From Photorhabdus bodei (GTDB taxonomy: Bacteria > Pseudomonadota > Gammaproteobacteria > Enterobacterales > Enterobacteriaceae), in contig NZ_NSCM01000002.1 in the NCBI RefSeq assembly GCF_003287735.1, forward strand, positions 124,001 through 188,000: a stretch of DNA of 64,000 nucleotides, read 5' to 3'. A program made the position numbers and the translations under genes. The notes beneath the pieces were generated by a model. That model was not told where the DNA came from. It was given only the letters and a program-made list of their open reading frames with translations, and ran no database searches. Shown here in pieces: positions 47,496 through 56,498 of this stretch. Numbering within the stretch: the first letter of the stretch is position 1; each line of letters begins with the position of its first letter.

Positions 47496-48911
47496 ATGAG
47501 TACTAAAAATGATTTTAAGGCTTTTTCTATTAGTAATAATGCTAATGTAGTGAGTCAAGAGAAATATGAGAAAGATCAGAATTTGCAGGTTGGGTTTCCA
47601 CCAGATAATATTACTAGTAATCTGCTAAACAAAGTATTACGTCAATCGTCAACAATCGCATCTATCGTGGCTAATTTTATTGCGACACAATCTGGCGGTG
47701 ATGTTCTGGATGATGGTGATGTAGCTAAACTTACCGAGCAATTAAATAAGGCTTTAAAACAAAAAATCACAACAGAAGTTCCAAATGCCTCATTAGCACA
47801 AAAGGGCGTTGTTCAGCTTACTAATGTGCTGGGCGATAGTGACACATTAGCTGTTACGCAAAAGCTTGCTCAGGAAATAGTAAATTCATTGCGTGAAAGT
47901 ATTAATGCTAAGGTATCCAATAACCGAAAAATTAATGGAAAATCATTGTCTGAGGATATCACTATTACTTCTCAGGATATTTTGGGTGGGCAGGCGATTA
48001 GTTTAGGTGATAAGGCAGATTTAAATAGCTATAAAACACCGGGAATTTATCATCAAGAGTATGATGCTCATGCCAAAAATGGTCTTAATTATCCTGAATT
48101 CCTCGCCGGCGCCCTTGTTGTATTGAAATCGGCAGGGACCGTTCAACGTTATTTTGTCTATAATAGTAGTCGAGTATATACACGTAGTCAGTTTCATGAT
48201 AATCCGTGGACACCTTGGACTAGAGAATATAATACGCTGAATAAACCGACCGCTGATGAGATTGGTGCATATACAAAAATAGAATCTGATTCTCGATATA
48301 TTGCGGGAATTCGCAGGGTGAATGGAAAATCTTTAGTTACGGATGTCACTATTACTTCTCAGGATATTTTGAATGGGCAGGCAATTAGTTTAGGTGATAA
48401 TGTAAATTTAGATCACTGTAAAACACCAGGAATTTATTATCAGGATTATAATGCTCATGCTAAAAATGGCGTTAATTACCCTGAAGCGCTTTCTGGTTCG
48501 CTTATTGTGTTGAAAGCGGCAGGCGTTATTCAACGTTATTTTGTTTATAACAGTAGCCGGGTATATACGCGTAGCCAATTTCACGATAATCCGTGGACGC
48601 CTTGGGCGCAAGAATATAACTCGTTGAATAAACCTTCTGACAAGGTTGTTGGGGAGAGTACGGCAGTAGGATCTGATAGTATTTATGCTGCAACCAAAGA
48701 GGAGTTAATACAGCAAGCAGAACATGATAAGTCTCAATTATTGACTAAAATTAATAATCTTATCGCTCCACTACAAGACGCTGTTGATTTGGACGTTGCT
48801 TCCGAAGCAGAAAAAGCAGTTCTACTGGAATGGAAGAAATATAGAGTAATGTTGAGCAAAGTTGACATTTCATTGGCTCCTGATGTTGAATGGCCGGATC
48901 AGCCGAAATAA
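47496..48911 (+). CDS. Tail-fibre-like protein 2: duplicated knob domains fused to a Tfa C-terminus
   Basis: 471 residues from ATG at 47496. The shared N-terminal domain (residues 1-95) and GVVQLTN shaft are followed by two tandem copies of a pyocin-knob-like module (KINGKSLSEDITITSQDILG...GIYHQEYDAHAKNGLNYPEF...YTRSQFHDNPWTPW, and again with NGKSLVTDVTITSQDIL). The last ~75 residues ([38 protein letters not shown]) are the C-terminal part of a Tfa chaperone in the same frame, a fibre-chaperone fusion. GGGG precedes the start. Confidence 0.82.
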   Translation: MSTKNDFKAFSISNNANVVSQEKYEKDQNLQVGFPPDNITSNLLNKVLRQSSTIASIVANFIATQSGGDVLDDGDVAKLTEQLNKALKQKITTEVPNASLAQKGVVQLTNVLGDSDTLAVTQKLAQEIVNSLRESINAKVSNNRKINGKSLSEDITITSQDILGGQAISLGDKADLNSYKTPGIYHQEYDAHAKNGLNYPEFLAGALVVLKSAGTVQRYFVYNSSRVYTRSQFHDNPWTPWTREYNTLNKPTADEIGAYTKIESDSRYIAGIRRVNGKSLVTDVTITSQDILNGQAISLGDNVNLDHCKTPGIYYQDYNAHAKNGVNYPEALSGSLIVLKAAGVIQRYFVYNSSRVYTRSQFHDNPWTPWAQEYNSLNKPSDKVVGESTAVGSDSIYAATKEELIQQAEHDKSQLLTKINNLIAPLQDAVDLDVASEAEKAVLLEWKKYRVMLSKVDISLAPDVEWPDQPK

Positions 48912-49115
48912 TGAAAAATGATCTGAATAAACAGATTATGTAGGATTGTGGAATGATGGACTTATTTTTCGTGCCAGAGGGGTATATATCGGCTTGTTTA
49001 TTGTTGCTAATTATATGAAAACAGTTATCCCTTTTAGTGATAAAAATATTTCGTTATTATTGATAATTCAATCTGTTTATTATGAAACAATGTTATTTAA
49101 TTTAAGGAGATGTAT

Positions 49116-49880
49116 ATGAGTACCAAAAATGATTTTAAAGCTTTTGCTGTTAGTAATAATGCTAATGTAGTGAGTCAACAAGGTTATGAATCAGATCCAA
49201 GCTTGCAGACTGGATTTACATCATATACTGTTCCCACTCATGTGTTAAATAAGGTATTGCGCCAAACGTCAATAATGGCATCTGTTGTGGCTAATTTTAT
49301 TGAGGAACAATCTGGCGAGGATGTTTTGGATGATGGTGATATAGCTAAACTCACTGCACAATTAAGCAAAATTTTTTATGCCGGTGCTAAACGACCGGGT
49401 GATATCTATTTATCTGCACATCCAGCATCAGATTTAGCTAAAGGAGAGTATATTGCGAATGGTGATGTTTATGCGATCAATTCAACTGTTGGTCAGGCAT
49501 TGAATAATTTATCCAATGCATATAAAGCAGCATGGGGAATCAAACAGAATGGAGATAAAATCAATCTCCCTAATCTGTTTGTTGATGGGCGAGGGATATT
49601 TGTGCGAGCAGGCTTGCAGCCTGGTGTAATACAGAGAGATGCGATTAGAAATATTACAGGTAATGTGGGATGGCAGGGGCATGGGCTTTTTACTCGTACC
49701 AGTGGCGCATTTTATGGTGTTAGAAGTACCGCAACAATCGTTGCTGCGGGAACGGGGGCTAATAGTGATCATGGATATTCAGCATATGCTACTTTTGATG
49801 CATCAAAGGTAGTACCAACGGCAGACGAAAACCGCCCATTAAATGTCAGTATGATACCGGTAATTTATTTAGGTGTATAA
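49116..49880 (+). CDS. Tail-fibre-like protein 3 (collar-type C-terminus)
   Basis: 254 residues from ATG at 49116 (AAGGAG upstream; the ATG at 49110 abuts that site). Shared N-terminal domain to about residue 85, then KRPGDIYLSAHPASDLAKGE, an AWGIKQNGDKINLPNLFVDG segment and GRGIFVRAGLQPGVIQRDAI, resembling phage tail-collar tips with LPNL-DGRG. It ends NRPLNVSMIPVIYLGV. No tfa follows. Confidence 0.8.
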   Translation: MSTKNDFKAFAVSNNANVVSQQGYESDPSLQTGFTSYTVPTHVLNKVLRQTSIMASVVANFIEEQSGEDVLDDGDIAKLTAQLSKIFYAGAKRPGDIYLSAHPASDLAKGEYIANGDVYAINSTVGQALNNLSNAYKAAWGIKQNGDKINLPNLFVDGRGIFVRAGLQPGVIQRDAIRNITGNVGWQGHGLFTRTSGAFYGVRSTATIVAAGTGANSDHGYSAYATFDASKVVPTADENRPLNVSMIPVIYLGV

Positions 49881-50012
49881 GATAGTGATAAATTATTATT
49901 TTGAGGATATTAGGCTAACACCTATTTATTTCCTCGTCTGATACTAATTCAGGTAGTAATCTTTCAGTGAATGCTCTAAGAATATAGCCAGAATTTAAAT
50001 ATGGATTTTGAC

Positions 50013-50139
50013 TATACCTGTCATCCTTCAAGTTGCCTCTTTGTTGGCTGCACTCACTCACCCCGGTCACATAGTTATCTATGCTCCCGGGGATTCGCTC
50101 CCTTGCCGCCGCGATGCATCTTGAAATCCATAGGGTATA
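50013..50139 (-). repeat. ERIC repeat after fibre gene 3
   Basis: Full 127-base reverse copy with TATA ends, between fibre gene 3 and its likely displaced terminator. Confidence 0.93.
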
Positions 50140-50184
50140 TATATGAATAACATAGAAAATGACAAGGAAAAATCGCTGTTAACG

Positions 50185-50220
50185 GGCCTGAATAAATGGG
50201 CTGTTTATTCAGGCCATTTT
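50185..50220 (+). terminator. Terminator, displaced from fibre gene 3 by ERIC
   Basis: GGCCTGAATAAA-TGGGCTG-TTTATTCAGGCC, a perfect 12-bp stem followed by ATTTTG. Related to the hairpin at 47061, but 300 bases from the stop because the ERIC lies between. Confidence 0.75.
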
Positions 50221-50537
50221 GTTGATGTTATAATTAAAATATTGTAATGGTTATATTCGCGACTTAAAGAAAAAAGAATCGAAGGAAAAATAAAGATATG
50301 GGAAATAATAATTTCCAATATTGAATATAATGATTTTGGGGATGTTTTTGATTGCAATACATTGGTTGTTTATTGTTGCCAATTATATAAAAATAGTTAC
50401 TCATTTTAGTTATAAAAATATTTCATTATTGTTTTTCTAAACTAGACTGTTATTGATGTGAATTGTGAGAAATTATCTTTAGTGATAGTTCAATATGTTT
50501 ATTGTGAAATCATGTTATTTAATTTGAGGAGATGTGT

Positions 50538-51125
50538 ATGAGTGCCAAAAATGATTTTAAAGCTTTTGCTATTAGCGATAAAGCAAATGTATTCAGTCAA
50601 CAACTTTATGAAGCATATTCGGATTTGCTGGTTGGGTTTCCAGACAATCAGTATATTCCTAATCACGTATTAAATAAGATATTACGTCAAGCATCAACCA
50701 TATCATCTGCTGTAGCTGATTTTATTGCGACAGAATCTGGCACTGATGTTGTGGATGATGGCAATGTAACCAAAATTACCGCACAATTAAAAAACGTGTT
50801 AGAACAAAAAATTGCGAAATGTTGTAATCTTAATGTGAATACTGCTAATAAGGTTGTGAACGGTTGGTGGAAATGTGGTGATACTGGAATAATTATTCAG
50901 TGGGGGCAAGCAAGCGGCTCTATGGATATAAATGATTACAGAAATTTCACCATCCCATTTCCTAATGCTTGTTTTCAGATTGTTGCAACATATCCTGATT
51001 TTGGTAATTATGGATCTGGGGTTGCTGCTATGCCTATTTCTGCAAGTCAATTTATTGTGACGTGCAGAAATTCTATACATGAACTATCAAATAATTTAGT
51101 GAGATATTTGGCGATAGGATATTAA
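50538..51125 (+). CDS. Tail-fibre-like protein 4 (gp53-like C-terminus)
   Basis: 195 residues from ATG at 50538 (GAGGAG upstream). Shared N-terminal domain ([20 protein letters not shown]...[20 protein letters not shown]) and then, with almost no shaft, [20 protein letters not shown] and a C-terminal VRYLAIGY like that of fibre 1. Two bases separate it from its own tfa. Confidence 0.82.
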   Translation: MSAKNDFKAFAISDKANVFSQQLYEAYSDLLVGFPDNQYIPNHVLNKILRQASTISSAVADFIATESGTDVVDDGNVTKITAQLKNVLEQKIAKCCNLNVNTANKVVNGWWKCGDTGIIIQWGQASGSMDINDYRNFTIPFPNACFQIVATYPDFGNYGSGVAAMPISASQFIVTCRNSIHELSNNLVRYLAIGY

Positions 51126-51127
51126 TT

Positions 51128-51550
51128 ATGTATTTTTATAGTGCAAAGACAAATGCGTTCTACCCAATAGAATTGAAACAAAATTATATTGCTTCTGGTT
51201 CATTGCCTGATGATATTATGGAAGTTAGTATTGATATTTATCAAGAATACGCTGCGAATAATGTACCAGAAGGAAAATATCGTATAGCAGGTCAAAATGG
51301 TTTACCGGAATGGGCCGATATTCCTCCACCAACAAAAGAGGAATTGCAGCAATATATTGAAAGTAAAAAACAACAATTTATTGTGGAAGCTAGCCAGCAG
51401 ATAGCACCATTACAAGATGCTGTTGATTTAGGAATTGCGACTAAAGAAGAGGAAGCGGCTCTGTTGGTATGGAAAAAGTATAGAGTAATGCTGAACAGGA
51501 TTGATACTTCACAGGCTGCCGATATTGAATGGCCGGAACAGCCAAAATAA
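51128..51550 (+). CDS. Tail-fibre assembly chaperone (Tfa) of fibre 4
   Basis: 140 residues: [20 protein letters not shown], a middle [20 protein letters not shown] and the C-terminal [46 protein letters not shown]. Shorter than the 208-residue Tfa at 4260, but a normal short family form. The only intact tfa of this array. Confidence 0.88.
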   Translation: MYFYSAKTNAFYPIELKQNYIASGSLPDDIMEVSIDIYQEYAANNVPEGKYRIAGQNGLPEWADIPPPTKEELQQYIESKKQQFIVEASQQIAPLQDAVDLGIATKEEEAALLVWKKYRVMLNRIDTSQAADIEWPEQPK

Positions 51551-52090
51551 TGACATTGACCTGAATAAACAGATTATTCTTATAATGGTTTTGTTAACAT
51601 TGAGTAATAAATCTGACTTGAAATTAGCACATAATATTGTTGCAAGATAATTGTTTGTAACAGGATTTTATTATTGAATATACTCGATAAAAATCTTTTC
51701 GTTTTGGTTTGCAACAGGATATTGAACAGTGCAAAAGTAAACACTTCTTATCTTCTAATTGATACCAAAAACGGGATGTTTTAAGTCAAGCTGCTATTAA
51801 AGTCTGAGTTCTGTATTTAACAGGACTCGGATTTTTTAATCTCAATATCGAATTAGCGATGCTTGAAGAACTTATCTAATTCCGCAGCGCGAGGCTAAAT
51901 AGATGTGCTCAGATTATTCACAGTTGTGTAGCATTGGGCTGAATATTCCCTGATGACTTCGAGGAAATCAAGAGTTGAAAACATAATTAGTCTCCTGATG
52001 AGGGAATTGCAAGTTAGAAAAAATTCAGGTTGTAATTTTAACTTTAATGTATTTAGAATAATGCTGAAAAATCACCAATAGGAGTAGTGT
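51551..52090. other. Intergenic region with hairpin and short frame
   Basis: Contains a terminator-like stem GTCTGAGTTCTG/CAGGACTCGGAT with a T-run (51802-51837). On the minus strand a 29-codon frame (51895-51984, MFSTLDFLEVIREYSAQCYT) follows AGGAGACTAATT, a very good ribosome site, but I do not recognise it and think it may be a decayed gene start. Confidence 0.4.
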
Positions 52091-52867
52091 ATGAGAACAC
52101 TAATAGGTTTTTGGGTATTAATACTGTGTGGTGTGTCATTCCTATCATTCGGTGCGAGCTTTGATTGCGCAAAAGCCACCAGTAAGGCTGAAAAGTTAAT
52201 CTGTTCGACCCCTGCATTATCCCAAGCTGACGACAACCTATATATTAATTACCTTCAGGCCAAACTGGCCACCAACAACGATGCGGACTTTAAGGCTCTG
52301 GTAAAACAGAATTGGGAACTTCGCGAAAAATGCGTGGCAGTTGAATGTCTTCAAGACTGGTATCATCGGTCATCTGAAATGTACAGAAAGATTGCCGCAG
52401 ATAAAGCAACAGAGAACTGCTATAAAGAAAGGCAAAAAATCACGCTTGATGGCACCTTGTTAAGGATTACCTATCCCGGCCCACCAAATTACGAAAGCGT
52501 GGAAAACGGGGATAGCCCTGAGACTTATTGGGTATTGCAACCGGATAAGGCGATAAAATGCGCTACAGGGGCACCAGAATTTGGGGATCGTAGTCTTATG
52601 CAACTGGTGGTTGAGGATGAGTTTTATACCGTGTATCGAAGCCTTATCGGACACCGCGTACGCGTAACCGGAACCATTATGTACGCGGTTACTGGACATC
52701 ACCATACACCGATAATGCTTGAAACCCAACGAATTGAAGCCGCTAAATAGTTTGGAAGTAATCACGCAGGTATTTTGCTGGACAATAGCTAAGAAGTGGC
52801 TCTATCGTCCATCGGGTAATAAAGAATTGGATTGGTTATCAAGATAAACTTCAGCAAGATTTACTTG
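52051..52867 (+). repeat. 817-bp direct repeat, copy 1
   Basis: From TTTAGAATAATGC to GGTTTACTTG-like sequence, near-identical to 55023-55839 at an offset of 2972. I see only a handful of differences. It carries one complete gene. Confidence 0.9.
52091..52750 (+). CDS. LprI-like / DUF4431-like exported protein, copy 1
   Basis: 219 residues. A signal peptide (LIGFWVLILCGVSFLSFGAS) precedes an LprI/DUF1311-type segment, FDCAKATSKAEKLICSTPAL and ADDNLYINYLQAKLA with its cysteines, then KLREKC-like WELREKCVAVECLQDWYHRS. The C-terminal half (KITLDGTLLRITYPGPPNYE, YWVLQPDKAIKCA, GHRVRVTGTIMYAVTGHHHT) resembles DUF4431. LprI relatives inhibit lysozyme, so a periplasmic protective role is possible. 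GGAG precedes the start. Confidence 0.82.
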   Translation: MRTLIGFWVLILCGVSFLSFGASFDCAKATSKAEKLICSTPALSQADDNLYINYLQAKLATNNDADFKALVKQNWELREKCVAVECLQDWYHRSSEMYRKIAADKATENCYKERQKITLDGTLLRITYPGPPNYESVENGDSPETYWVLQPDKAIKCATGAPEFGDRSLMQLVVEDEFYTVYRSLIGHRVRVTGTIMYAVTGHHHTPIMLETQRIEAAK

Positions 52868-52966
52868 AACGTAAAATTATAGTTGTTGTCAAAGGTAATG
52901 GTTCAAAGAGCATTTGTGAGCAAATTCTTGTGACTGAAAATATCAAGACTCTAGCGAGGTGACTAC

Positions 52967-53521
52967 ATGAGCACATTAGCTAAAATTAATTCTGAGAGTA
53001 ATCTCACTACATTCAAATTCGGGTCTCATGAAATCCGTATGATCAATAAAGATGGTGAGCCGTGGTTTGTTGCTCACGATGTTTGCTCTGCTTTGGAAAT
53101 TCAAAATATCACGCAAGCTATTGAAAGATTAGATGATGATGAGCGGTCTGTGTTTAATATAGGGCATCAGGATGATATTAATGTTGTCAGCGAATCAGGA
53201 ATGTATACTTTAGTACTTCGTTGTCGTGATGCAATTAAGCAAGGATCTGTTCCTCATCAGTTCCGCAAATGGGTAACTGGTGAAGTATTACCGGCAATTC
53301 GTAAGGCGGGAAGTGATCACAGTTCGATGATTTCTGGTTTATCATTTAATGGACGAATCTTAATGACAGTAGAAAATGGAACCGTAGCCAGTCAAAAGAT
53401 ATTACATTCTGATGAGGAAGTGTTAACTCTTGATACATTCATGGAGTTAGCCCAAAAAGCCGGTTATCTCATCATTCATAAAGAAAATCTGTTGAACATG
53501 AAAAACAGTTGGAAGTACTAA
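52967..53521 (+). CDS. Bro-N domain antirepressor-like protein
   Basis: 184 residues. The Bro-N DNA-binding domain spans about residues 12-115: TTFKFGSHEIRMINKDGEPW, FVAHDVCSALEIQN, LDDDERSVFNI, VVSESGMYTLVLRCRDAI, PHQFRKWVTGEVLPAIRKAG. The C-terminal part is not recognised. Such proteins are phage or prophage regulators. A 5'-truncated frame (ICEQILVTENIKTLAR) ends four bases before this start, so an upstream gene was probably lost at the repeat boundary. Confidence 0.88.
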   Translation: MSTLAKINSESNLTTFKFGSHEIRMINKDGEPWFVAHDVCSALEIQNITQAIERLDDDERSVFNIGHQDDINVVSESGMYTLVLRCRDAIKQGSVPHQFRKWVTGEVLPAIRKAGSDHSSMISGLSFNGRILMTVENGTVASQKILHSDEEVLTLDTFMELAQKAGYLIIHKENLLNMKNSWKY

Positions 53522-53667
53522 CTCCAAGCTAGGGATGGAAAATTTAAAATATACCCGTATGCGACATATAAAAGTTGGAAAGAAATGTATGGATCGCTTG
53601 CTAATTAACGAAACCCCGCCATCGTAGCAGGTTTGTTTTTTGCTCGTTAGTTGATTATAGACATTCA

Positions 53668-53700
53668 TTGCATTACAATTGCATTACAATGTAATTCAAT
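53668..53700. promoter_or_regulatory. Operator/promoter of dinJ-yafQ
   Basis: TTGCATTACAA is repeated exactly in tandem (53668-53678, 53679-53689), and ATTAC-AAT-GTAAT (53683-53695) forms a palindrome. It ends about 15 bases before the antitoxin start, as expected for an autoregulatory operator. Confidence 0.6.
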
Positions 53701-53713
53701 GAGAGTTCTTAAC

Positions 53714-53977
53714 ATGGCTACAAACCAATTAGTACAAACCCGTATTGATGGGGAGATCAAAGCAGAGGCGGCTGCGGTTCTGGCTGCTATGGGGCTGACT
53801 GTATCAGATGCCGTTCGCATGATGTTAACGCGAGTAGCAAGAGAAAAAGTGTTACCTTTTGAGCCTTTGATACCCAACGAGACAACAATAGCCGCAATGA
53901 AAGAAGCTCGCAAAGGTCGCGGTAAATCATTCTCCACAGTGAAAGATTTAATGGCCGATCTCAATGAGGACGATTGA
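53714..53977 (+). CDS. dinJ: RelB/DinJ-family antitoxin
   Basis: 87 residues from ATG at 53714. Ribbon-helix-helix: NQLVQTRIDGEIKAEAAAVL, AMGLTVSDAVRMMLTRVARE, then PFEPLIPNETTIAAMKEARK and KDLMADLNEDD. It overlaps the toxin by 14 bases. The standard DinJ layout, intact. Confidence 0.93.
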   Translation: MATNQLVQTRIDGEIKAEAAAVLAAMGLTVSDAVRMMLTRVAREKVLPFEPLIPNETTIAAMKEARKGRGKSFSTVKDLMADLNEDD

Positions 53978-54245
53978 TTACGCAAGCCAGTTCAAGCGAG
54001 ATTACAAGAGAGAAAAGAAAGGTCGGCATCGTGAAATTCTTGATGATGCACTGATGCAAGTGGTTGAATTATTGGCTTCTGATAGCTTGTTGGAGCTGAA
54101 ATATTGCGATCATGCTCTTTCTGGTGATTGGAAGGATTTTCGAGATTGTCATATTAAGCCTGACTTGATACTGATTTATCAGAAACCCGATGCGGATACA
54201 TTGCGCCTTGTCCGCCTTGGTTCCCACTCAGAACTTGGTTTATAG
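53964..54245 (+). CDS. yafQ: YafQ-family mRNA interferase toxin
   Basis: 93 residues: TIDYASQFKRDYKREKKGRH, LLELKYCDHALSGDWKDFRD, CHIKPDLILIYQKPDADTLR, LVRLGSHSELGL. The catalytic histidines and the terminal SHSELF-like motif of YafQ are present. Functional partner of dinJ. Confidence 0.93.
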   Translation: MRTIDYASQFKRDYKREKKGRHREILDDALMQVVELLASDSLLELKYCDHALSGDWKDFRDCHIKPDLILIYQKPDADTLRLVRLGSHSELGL

Positions 54246-54549
54246 ATCATCTTCTTTGGTAGGGGTAGTTCATATGGGGCTTTTGTATGTACCTACAAAA
54301 AATTTGCAGGTCGGGAAATTGGTTATAACGATTCATTATAATTTCTATTAATTAATATATTAAATAGAAAATAATAGTAATTATCTATCAAAATAGATCA
54401 TTTAACAGGGAAAAACTGCTTTATATATTTCAGTGCTTACTGTACTGTGTTTTTATACACTTAATGGTTTTATTAACAGTATACTTTTTTGTCAAAAATT
54501 TATTAATATCAGTTATATTTAGTTATGAAATGTTGATAGGAATAATGGT
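54246..54549. other. AT-rich gap
   Basis: About 300 very AT-rich bases after yafQ with no recognisable feature; probably contains the promoter of the truncated gene starting at 54550. Confidence 0.35.
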
Positions 54550-54615
54550 ATGATAGAATTTATTGGAGATGAATCAAATATTGAATGTCCTGCTTGTGGA
54601 AGTTTTGTATCATCC
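54550..54615 (+). pseudogene. 5' fragment of a zinc-ribbon protein gene, cut by an IS fragment
   Basis: ATG at 54550 gives MIEFIGDESNIECPACGSFV with a CPACG zinc-knuckle start and then runs into the transposase fragment and a stop at 54633. This looks like the first ~22 codons of an unrecognised protein truncated by the insertion. Confidence 0.45.
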
Positions 54616-54986
54616 CCCAACATACTGTCATAGTCACCATTCACATGAAAACTCGTGATATCCAAATGAACGGAATCGGGCTTTAGCCCCAACTTATCAA
54701 CCACTTGCTCAGCAAGCACCTGATAAACTTCCGACACCCCCGCTTCATATAAGGCATCCAGTGTACGGCCGATCACATCATCATTAAGGTGTTCAGCTTC
54801 AATGTCAGCGCCAATTAAACGCGCAATCGGCTTATGTTGAAAAAAGCCGGAAAACATGTGCAATGTCCGGCTGTGAAACCCCAGCTCGTTAAGGAGCATC
54901 GCCAGAAAAGCGTCGCCGTGAGAGACGGTATGCGATGAATATTTTGGGATAATGGCATCAATACAAAAAACCTGTGTAAGATCACA
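54616..54986 (-). pseudogene. Transposase fragment (IS1634/DUF4277-like)
   Basis: An open minus-strand stretch without a start reads IDAIIPKYSSHTVSHGDAFL, LLNELGFHSRTLHMFSGFFQ, RLIGADIEAEHLNDDVIGRT, LDALYEAGVSEVYQVLAEQV, VHLDITSFHVNGDYDSML. This is the N-terminal domain of IS1634-type transposases. The catalytic DDE domain is missing; the frame crosses into unrelated DNA after GDYDSM. Confidence 0.75.
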
Positions 54987-55022
54987 CTATTTTTAAATCA
55001 GAAATACGGTGCGGAATGACGG

Positions 55023-55839
55023 ATTTAGAATAATGCTGAAAAATCACCAATAGGAGTAGTGTATGAGAACACTAATAGGTTTTTGGGTATTAATACTGTG
55101 TGGTGTGTCATTCCTATCATTCGGTGCGAGCTTTGATTGCGCAAAAGCCACCAGTAAGGCTGAAAAGTTAATCTGTTCGACCCCTGCATTATCCCAAGCT
55201 GACGACAACCTATATATTAATTACCTTCAGGCCAAACTGGCCACCAACAACGATGCGGACTTTAAGGCTCTGGTAAAACAGAATTGGGAACTTCGCGAAA
55301 AATGCGTGGCAGTTGAATGTCTTCAAGACTGGTATCATCGGTCATCTGAAATGTACAGAAAGATTGCCGCAGATAAAGCAACAGAGAACTGCTATAAAGA
55401 AAGGCAAAAAATCACGCTTGATGGCACCTTGTTAAGGATTACCTATCCCGGCCCACCAAATTACGAAAGCGTGGAAAACGGGGATAGCCCTGAAACTTAT
55501 TGGGTATTGCAACCGGATAAGGCGATAAAATGCGCTACAGGGGCACCAGAATTTGGGGATCGTAGTCTTATGCAACTGGTGGTTGAGGATGAGTTTTATA
55601 CCGTGTATCGAAGCCTTATCGGACACCGCGTGCGCGTAACCGGAACCATTATGTACGCGGTTACTGGACATCACCATACACCGATAATGCTTGAAACCCA
55701 ACGAATTGAAGCCGCTAAATAGTTTGGAAGTAATCACGCAGGTATTTTGCTGGACAATAGCTAAGAAGTGGCTCTATCGTCCATCGGGTAATAAAGAATT
55801 GGATTGGTTATCAAGGTAAACTTCAGCAAGGTTTACTTG
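55023..55839 (+). repeat. 817-bp direct repeat, copy 2
   Basis: Second copy of 52051-52867 in the same orientation. The pair brackets the Bro-N gene, dinJ-yafQ and IS debris. Confidence 0.9.
55063..55722 (+). CDS. LprI-like / DUF4431-like exported protein, copy 2
   Basis: 219 residues, protein sequence identical to copy 1 at 52091-52750. I see two silent differences in the gene (a GAG/GAA and a GTA/GTG codon). The duplication is recent or maintained by gene conversion. Same signal peptide, LprI-type cysteine motif and DUF4431-like C-terminus. Confidence 0.82.
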   Translation: MRTLIGFWVLILCGVSFLSFGASFDCAKATSKAEKLICSTPALSQADDNLYINYLQAKLATNNDADFKALVKQNWELREKCVAVECLQDWYHRSSEMYRKIAADKATENCYKERQKITLDGTLLRITYPGPPNYESVENGDSPETYWVLQPDKAIKCATGAPEFGDRSLMQLVVEDEFYTVYRSLIGHRVRVTGTIMYAVTGHHHTPIMLETQRIEAAK

Positions 55840-55921
55840 GTCAATACTAAATGTATTACACTCATCTCTATACGGTCTGTATAGATCTAACTACCCTGAT
55901 GCATAGAAGAGGGGAAGAAAA

Positions 55922-56218
55922 ATGAGATTACGTTGCATGGCTTATCGTCAAGATAGGGTGTATATAGCTGCCTGTTTGGAGCTTTCTTTGACCGCTCAGG
56001 GTGACAATATAGATGAAGCAGTAAATAAACTCGAAGTCCAGATTGAAGATTATCTCAATGAGGTGAAATCAGAACCTCAGTACGCCAAACAAATGTTAAA
56101 CCGAAAAGCGCCACTATCTATGTGGTTTAAATATTGGCGAGTTGCCTTTCGAATTTTTATGAACAGAAAAGATTGTGGTATGGCTAAAGTTTTTAATGAG
56201 CAGTGCGAACCCACTTGA
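55922..56218 (+). CDS. HicB-like protein
   Basis: 98 residues from an ATG preceded by GAGG. RLRCMAYRQDRVYIAACLEL and LSLTAQGDNIDEAVNKLEVQ match the HicB N-terminal fold; the C-terminal half has no ribbon-helix-helix or helix-turn-helix that I can recognise. A short HicA-like frame follows 14 bases later, giving the order hicB-hicA. Probable antitoxin or a relic of one. Confidence 0.6.
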   Translation: MRLRCMAYRQDRVYIAACLELSLTAQGDNIDEAVNKLEVQIEDYLNEVKSEPQYAKQMLNRKAPLSMWFKYWRVAFRIFMNRKDCGMAKVFNEQCEPT

Positions 56219-56232
56219 TGTAGGGCAACGCT

Positions 56233-56400
56233 ATGTTTTTTAATAAATTAATGCCGTTGAAATACGCCGAAGTCATTCAAGGACTTACTGCTCTTGGTTT
56301 TGAGATGAAGCCTAAAAAGGGGACTTCTCATGAGTTTAAAGTTACAACTCATCCTGGAGAGTTAGACTGCTTGCAATGTGATGTAACCGGGTTTCCGTGA
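56233..56400 (+). pseudogene. HicA-like toxin, probably damaged
   Basis: 55 codons: PLKYAEVIQGLTALGFEMKP, KKGTSHEFKVTTHPGELDCL. The KGTSHE motif corresponds to the KGSHH catalytic region of HicA, with the first His replaced by Thr-Ser context as in the KGTSH subfamily. After it the sequence departs from the family and stops at TGA; codons beyond (VIVSSEGDIPTV) suggest a nonsense or frameshift end. Confidence 0.45.
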
Positions 56401-56498
56401 GTTATTGTTTCATCGGAAGGTGATATTCCAACTGTTTAGTCGCATAGGTAAATACCAGATATGGAATCGGAGTTTTACCAGAGTCAAATTACAGCCAT

